Program-made: the position numbers and the translations under genes
Source of the DNA: an uncultured Bacteroidales bacterium
GTDB taxonomy: Bacteria > Bacteroidota > Bacteroidia > Bacteroidales > UBA932
NCBI GenBank assembly: GCA_905234795.1
Contig: CAJOIQ010000026.1
Location: 1-35,408 of the forward strand
Length of the DNA stretch: 35,408 bases
Direction of reading: 5' to 3'
Shown: positions 32,071 through 35,408 of the stretch, piece after piece
Layout: each line of letters starts with the position of its first letter
Position numbering within the stretch: the first letter of the stretch is position 1
The notes under the pieces: generated by a model
Databases searched by the model: none
What the model was told of the DNA's origin: nothing
What the model saw: the letters and a program-made list of their open reading frames with translations, nothing else

Positions 32071-33462
32071 TTATTCCTCCGGTGCGAACATCGGGTCCCA
32101 GGACGGCAGCATAATGGGTTTCTGGTTCATCTGGACCATGATATCGGCAGGTACGTATTTCTTTTCCACCACCAGGCGGAACATATATTCGTTGAACCAG
32201 TCGTCGGTCATGATGATGTTGCCCTGCCAGCCGCTGGTGGCTCCCCAGCTGTTTTCCACCATCCACTTCACGGGTTTTCCGTCCTTCAGGTCCACGGCGA
32301 TGAGCGTCATGGCGTGGGTGGAACCGCTGGCGTGGGTCTGGATGCGCTGCTTCTTGTCCATCCCGAAGGAAACGCCCATCAGGGATTCATAGTCAAAATT
32401 GTTGAGGTCGGCCACACCCCGGGGACGGTCCAGGAACTTGCCCACGTCGCAGGAGAAGTACAGGGCGGTATTGTCCTTGATGGAGGCAATGGCCATCTCC
32501 TTGATTTTCTCGATGGGCAGATTCAGGTATACCCAGTTCTGACCGTCGTACACGTGACGGTCATATTCAATCTCATACACCTTGCCATATTCCACGGCCG
32601 GGTTGTTCATGACCATAATATAATTGTTCTCCAGGTCCTCTCCGATGAATTCCTGGTAGAAAGCCTTGGGGGTATACGTCTTTTCGCTCACGAACTCGCC
32701 CTTGGAGTTGTACCGGGCCCAGGTGAATTCGGTGGGTGGAACGCCCAGGCACAGGGCCAGCATGCGGTAAATCTCCTTGAGCATGTTAACCTTCAATGCC
32801 TGCACTTCCTTGGGCTTGGCGGCGCGCAAGGCCAGGGCATCTTCCCGCAGTTTGTTGGACAACTGTGCCCTCATCTGGGCGGTGTTGTTGGCCGATAAAG
32901 TCTCCGGCATCACGTCCGCCGGAACCACACCGTACTTCATCACCAGGTTGGATACGCCGGTAAACTGACCGCCGTCGCCGATAGGATTGGCCAGCAGCCA
33001 GTCCACCTTACGGTCCTCCAGGGGAAGTTCCTTGGTGTCGATGACGCCTTGCAGGAACAGATTGGCCTTTTCCAGCTGGTCATAGAAGAACAGATAGTTC
33101 TGGGAGAAGGTGAAGGCGCCCAGGTCGTGCTTCTGGATCATCCGGGAACGCAGGACGTTGAGGCCGGTGAACAGCCAGCAGCGGCCGCTGGACTTCTGGT
33201 CCGTACGGCCCTTGGTGACCACCTGGTGGCTGAAGTGCGTATCAATCATGGCAATACGGTCCGTGGATGCGGCCAGGACATTGATGGGCGTGCTGTTCAG
33301 CGCATTGCGCAGGGCTTTGTCGGCAGCATTGCCTTCATAGGCAGCGCTAATCTCTTTGAGCATATCGGCCGATATCCCGCCCTTGGGATTTCCGGCGGGT
33401 TTCTGGGCGAAGGAAGCCAGGGAAACGGCTCCCGCAGCGATAATGAGGAGGATTTTCTTCAT
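32071..33462 (-). CDS. Exported C1B (bleomycin hydrolase-like) cysteine peptidase, second copy
   Basis: The 463-aa product has a signal peptide (residues 1-19, cut after ASFA). The papain-type active site is Cys95 (SSGRCWLF), His383 (STHAMTL) and Asn404 (ENSWG), close to classical PepC/bleomycin hydrolase motifs. It is nearer the canonical family than the paralogue at 16811-17986, which has a shorter chain and HGM in place of HAM. It is likely a periplasmic aminopeptidase. No clear promoter is seen: the region upstream contains a terminator-like hairpin (33515-33546). Confidence 0.92.
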   Translation of the reverse strand: MKKILLIIAAGAVSLASFAQKPAGNPKGGISADMLKEISAAYEGNAADKALRNALNSTPINVLAASTDRIAMIDTHFSHQVVTKGRTDQKSSGRCWLFTGLNVLRSRMIQKHDLGAFTFSQNYLFFYDQLEKANLFLQGVIDTKELPLEDRKVDWLLANPIGDGGQFTGVSNLVMKYGVVPADVMPETLSANNTAQMRAQLSNKLREDALALRAAKPKEVQALKVNMLKEIYRMLALCLGVPPTEFTWARYNSKGEFVSEKTYTPKAFYQEFIGEDLENNYIMVMNNPAVEYGKVYEIEYDRHVYDGQNWVYLNLPIEKIKEMAIASIKDNTALYFSCDVGKFLDRPRGVADLNNFDYESLMGVSFGMDKKQRIQTHASGSTHAMTLIAVDLKDGKPVKWMVENSWGATSGWQGNIIMTDDWFNEYMFRLVVEKKYVPADIMVQMNQKPIMLPSWDPMFAPEE

Positions 33463-33514
33463 ATTGGTAGCTTTGGTGTGTAAATATCGGCATTATTTGG
33501 GGGAAATACAAAAA

Positions 33515-33546
33515 ACCGGGTTGCGGAGTTGCCTCTTTGACCCGGT
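33515..33546 (-). terminator. Hairpin with T-run upstream of the C1B peptidase gene
   Basis: ACCGGGT (33515-33521) and ACCCGGT (33540-33546) form a 7-bp stem. On the minus strand it is followed by six T, so it can end a minus-strand transcript that begins after the histone terminator. It may be a second terminator or the end of a short RNA from 33547-33595. Confidence 0.5.
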
Positions 33547-33597
33547 CTTTTGACGTGTACTAAAACCTAAACCTACTATATAGATGCAGTAAAAAAG

Positions 33598-33635
33598 AAA
33601 ATGTTGCAGAAAAAATCAATTTTCTGCAACATTTT
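33598..33635. terminator. Terminator after the histone H1-like gene
   Basis: AAATGTTGCAGAAAA (33599-33613) and TTTTCTGCAACATTT (33620-33634) form a perfect 15-bp stem with a 6-nt loop. A- and T-runs on both sides make it bidirectional. Confidence 0.9.
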
Positions 33636-33656
33636 TCCTTTTTGCTTGGGGAAAGC

Positions 33657-33830
33657 TTACTTGGCAGCTTCCACGGACACTTTGCGGAATTCCTTGAGGT
33701 CCTTCATGAGTTCCAGAGCGGCCTTACGTGCACGGGCACCGGCGGCTTTGTTACCTTTCACTACCTGAGCCTCGGCGTTCTTGGCGAACTCGGCATAAGT
33801 GGCATTGATTTTTTCAACAAGCTGTTTCAT
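33657..33830 (-). CDS. Histone H1-like (Hc1-type) DNA-binding peptide
   Basis: The 57-aa product starts MKQLVEKINATYAEFAKNAE and contains GNKAAGARARKAALELMK and a C-terminal FRKVSVEAAK. This is the short helical histone H1-like family common in Bacteroidales. It is rich in Ala and Lys/Arg. The assumed role is binding and compacting DNA, or a related nucleoid function. The gene is single, with a bidirectional terminator downstream. The 5' gap to pth (33831-33927) is A/T-rich and has no exact TAnnTTTG box that I can place. Confidence 0.85.
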   Translation of the reverse strand: MKQLVEKINATYAEFAKNAEAQVVKGNKAAGARARKAALELMKDLKEFRKVSVEAAK

Positions 33831-33927
33831 GTTAACTTTAATTAATTGGTTTGTTAATTGTTATGGGTCAAACTTTTGTGCAATTTAGACAAAAAAAAAC
33901 AATTCACAAAAGAAATTTGCGAAAAAA

Positions 33928-34566
33928 TTACATTTCAGGCAGCTCTGTGCCGTTTTTTTCGCTGTTTTCCCCATTTTTTTCGGCTTGCAGGGGCTTAGGC
34001 TTGGTATTTACCGTATTCATTGCCCGCTGAATCCCGATGGTGGAAACCTCCTTAATTCCCCGGATTACACGGTCGGCCAAATCCGGAATTAGGACTTTTT
34101 CGTCCTGGGAAAGTTCCCCCAGGACATAGTCCACCTGGCCGCCGCGGGAGAACTCGTTGCCGATACCCACGCGGATGCGGGCCCACTGCTCGCTCTCCAG
34201 GCACTCGGCAATATTCTCCAGACCATTGTGCCCGCCGGAGGATCCGTTTGCGCGCATGCGCAGCGTGCCGAACGGAAGATTGAGGTCGTCGGAAATGACA
34301 ATCAGGTTTTCCAGCGGAAGATTGAGCGTCTGCATCCAGTAGCGCACAGCCTTGCCGCTCAGGTTCATGTAGGTGGAGGGTTTCAGGAGGACGAACCACC
34401 GGCCCTTGAAAGAGACCTCGGCCACGTCTCCGTAACGGTCCGTCTTGAAAAGGACATTGGATGCCTGAGCCCAGGCATCCAATATCATAAATCCCATGTT
34501 GTGCCGGGTATTGGCGTATTCCGCACCAATATTCCCCAGGCCGACAACCAGGTAAGTAGCCGCCAT
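33928..34566 (-). CDS. pth: Peptidyl-tRNA hydrolase
   Basis: The 212-aa product has the Pth fold: VVGLGNIGAEYANTRHNMGF with Asn12 and the catalytic His22, MNLSGKAV, and SDDLNLPFG with the catalytic Asp93. SGGHNGLENI binds the substrate. The C-terminal ~25 residues are a charged, disordered tail (LQAEKNGENSEKNG). The enzyme frees tRNA from peptidyl-tRNA dropped by ribosomes. It follows the L25 gene after 8 nt, the usual rplY-pth pairing. Confidence 0.95.
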   Translation of the reverse strand: MAATYLVVGLGNIGAEYANTRHNMGFMILDAWAQASNVLFKTDRYGDVAEVSFKGRWFVLLKPSTYMNLSGKAVRYWMQTLNLPLENLIVISDDLNLPFGTLRMRANGSSGGHNGLENIAECLESEQWARIRVGIGNEFSRGGQVDYVLGELSQDEKVLIPDLADRVIRGIKEVSTIGIQRAMNTVNTKPKPLQAEKNGENSEKNGTELPEM

Positions 34567-34574
34567 CGTTGTGA

Positions 34575-35162
34575 TTACTCGGCGCTCTTAGCGGCCTCGG
34601 CAGCAGCCTGCTGCATGGCACGGGTAGCCTTCACAGAGCAGATGATGGTGTTTTTGTCGGAGACAATCTGGAGACCTTCGAATTTGAGGTCGCCGGCCAC
34701 CATGCGCTTGTCCAGCTCCAGCGGAGTGACATCGATGTCCAGCTGATCGGGGAGGTTCTTCATGAGACCGCAAACCTTAAGGCTACGGGCGCTCTGAACA
34801 AACTTACCACCAGCCTGTACACCCTTGGGGTGACCGGTGATGTTCAGCGGAACGGAAATCACGATGGGCTTCTTTTCATTAACGGCCAGGAAATCCACGT
34901 GCAGGCAGTTGTCCTCCACAGGATGCCACTGGTACTCGTGAGCCACGGCGGTGTAGGTTTTGCCACCCAGTTCCAGGTCCACGATATAAGAAGCGGGAGT
35001 ATGAGTGATACCCTTAAGCTCTTTTTCTACCACGGTGAAAAGGATGTTCTCCATACCGGCGCCATAGAGGTTGCAAGGAACCAGACCCTGTGCGCGGAAG
35101 GCCTTGAGGGCGGCCTTGTTGCCCTTCTGGCGGATCTCGCCTTTAAGCGTAAAATGCTTCAT
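34575..35162 (-). CDS. rplY: 50S ribosomal protein L25/Ctc
   Basis: The 195-aa product is the long (Ctc) form of L25. The N-terminal 5S rRNA-binding domain (about 1-95) contains GNKAALKAFRAQGLVPCNLYG, and a C-terminal TL5-type beta domain runs from about 96 to 180 (VISVPLNITGHPKGVQAGG). An Ala-rich tail follows. It is the first gene of an operon with pth and has an 86-nt leader after its promoter. Confidence 0.94.
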   Translation of the reverse strand: MKHFTLKGEIRQKGNKAALKAFRAQGLVPCNLYGAGMENILFTVVEKELKGITHTPASYIVDLELGGKTYTAVAHEYQWHPVEDNCLHVDFLAVNEKKPIVISVPLNITGHPKGVQAGGKFVQSARSLKVCGLMKNLPDQLDIDVTPLELDKRMVAGDLKFEGLQIVSDKNTIICSVKATRAMQQAAAEAAKSAE

Positions 35163-35248
35163 TGTTTTGTAAATAAAAATGTGTTACTCAGTGCTCTCTC
35201 TCAAGCACCCCATTGCACCAAAAAGCCATATTGACTTTTTAAAGCCCG

Positions 35249-35279
35249 CAAAGATACAAAGAATTTTTGAAATAACAAT
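35249..35279 (-). promoter_or_regulatory. Promoter of the L25-pth operon
   Basis: On the minus strand: ATTG (35276-35279), 19 nt, TATCTTTG (35249-35256). Confidence 0.75.
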
Positions 35280-35281
35280 TA

Positions 35282-35300
35282 TCGCTTCGGAGCGAAGCGA
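35282..35300. repeat. Short perfect hairpin
   Basis: TCGCTTCG (35282-35289) and CGAAGCGA (35293-35300) form an 8-bp stem with a GAG loop. No T-run follows. Confidence 0.5.
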
Positions 35301-35348
35301 CAAAAGTCCCGGTAGTTTGACACAATAAATTTTTGTTTTTTTTGATAG

Positions 35349-35372
35349 AAGGCCCTCTGAGGCCTTTTTTTT
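35349..35372 (+). terminator. Plus-strand terminator-like hairpin at the right edge
   Basis: AAGGCC (35349-35354) and GGCCTT (35361-35366) with a 6-nt loop run into eight T. No plus-strand gene lies before it in the gap 35163-35348, so it may end antisense transcription or a short RNA. A -7 box, TATCTTTG (35388-35395), follows, probably for a plus-strand gene beyond the window. Confidence 0.55.
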
Positions 35373-35387
35373 GTCAATTATATTTCT

Positions 35388-35395
35388 TATCTTTG
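35388..35395 (+). promoter_or_regulatory. -7 box near the right edge
   Basis: TATCTTTG on the plus strand, 13 nt from the end of the window. The gene it serves is not visible. Confidence 0.5.
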
Positions 35396-35408
35396 TATTT
35401 AGATTGTG

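Noticed and set aside
33831..33927. A promoter for the histone H1-like gene
   Set aside because: The region is A/T-rich with several TTTG-like words, but none has a TAnnTTTG box at the correct spacing, so I did not place one.

Overview
The window is a stretch of a Bacteroidales (phylum Bacteroidota) chromosome. The left edge holds the first ~65 nt of a 16S rRNA gene on the minus strand. Promoters follow the Bacteroidota pattern TTTG-N19/20-TAnnTTTG. The gene set (histone H1-like peptide, M49 peptidase lipoprotein, clostripain-family lipoprotein, rubredoxin-first rubrerythrin, PssA) fits a strictly anaerobic gut or rumen Bacteroidales with high GC. Genus cannot be decided from the sequence alone.

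Layout: 16S 5' end and its promoter (1-260, minus); periplasmic Tricorn-like protease plus a polyprenol-phosphate glycosyltransferase (377-4404, plus); a REP-associated tyrosine transposase (RAYT) gene bracketed by two copies of a double-hairpin REP (4439-5723); tex and a DMT permease (5795-8854, plus); ClC channel, small acidic protein and YgiQ radical-SAM protein (8851-12907, minus); lipoprotein, DEDDy exonuclease and RlmI-like methyltransferase (13178-16107, minus) with a YqiA-like esterase upstream; a secreted C1B peptidase and pssA (16811-18720, plus); AddB-like nuclease, ManA and S4 protein (18812-22996, minus); rubrerythrin (plus); a repeat-rich island with a frameshifted IS1182-like transposase (23649-25931); SppA and a C11 peptidase lipoprotein (minus); dipeptidyl-peptidase III and XerD (plus); a second secreted C1B peptidase, a histone H1-like peptide, Pth and L25 (minus). 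The housekeeping genes are ordinary. The number of exported peptidases (Tricorn-like, two C1B, C11, SppA, DPP III) suggests a peptide-using periplasm.

The unusual content is a set of palindromic elements. Four copies (A 3721-3863, B 12138-12274, C 23851-24015, D 25721-25887) share one architecture: a long outer stem of about 26-29 bp whose sequence differs from copy to copy but always self-complements, an internal hairpin with a conserved ACCCYC loop and covarying stem, a G-rich linker (GGGAGGGGCC), a second hairpin, and a second GGGAGGGG block near a GCGAAGCG-like motif. Copies A and B lie in frame inside two conserved genes (glycosyltransferase and YgiQ), in opposite orientation relative to the gene, and add about 35-45 residues to each protein. 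C and D bracket the IS1182-like transposase in inverted orientation. A separate short hairpin family has one copy in frame inside manA and one beside the rRNA promoter. A further REP family surrounds the RAYT gene, also with a conserved loop and covarying stems. Together these suggest gene-invading, structure-conserved mobile palindromes comparable in behaviour to the Rickettsia palindromic elements.

A second recurring feature is a -7 box ending only 6-8 nt before the start codon of five genes (tex, ygiQ, a lipoprotein, the esterase, manA), which suggests leaderless or nearly leaderless mRNAs.
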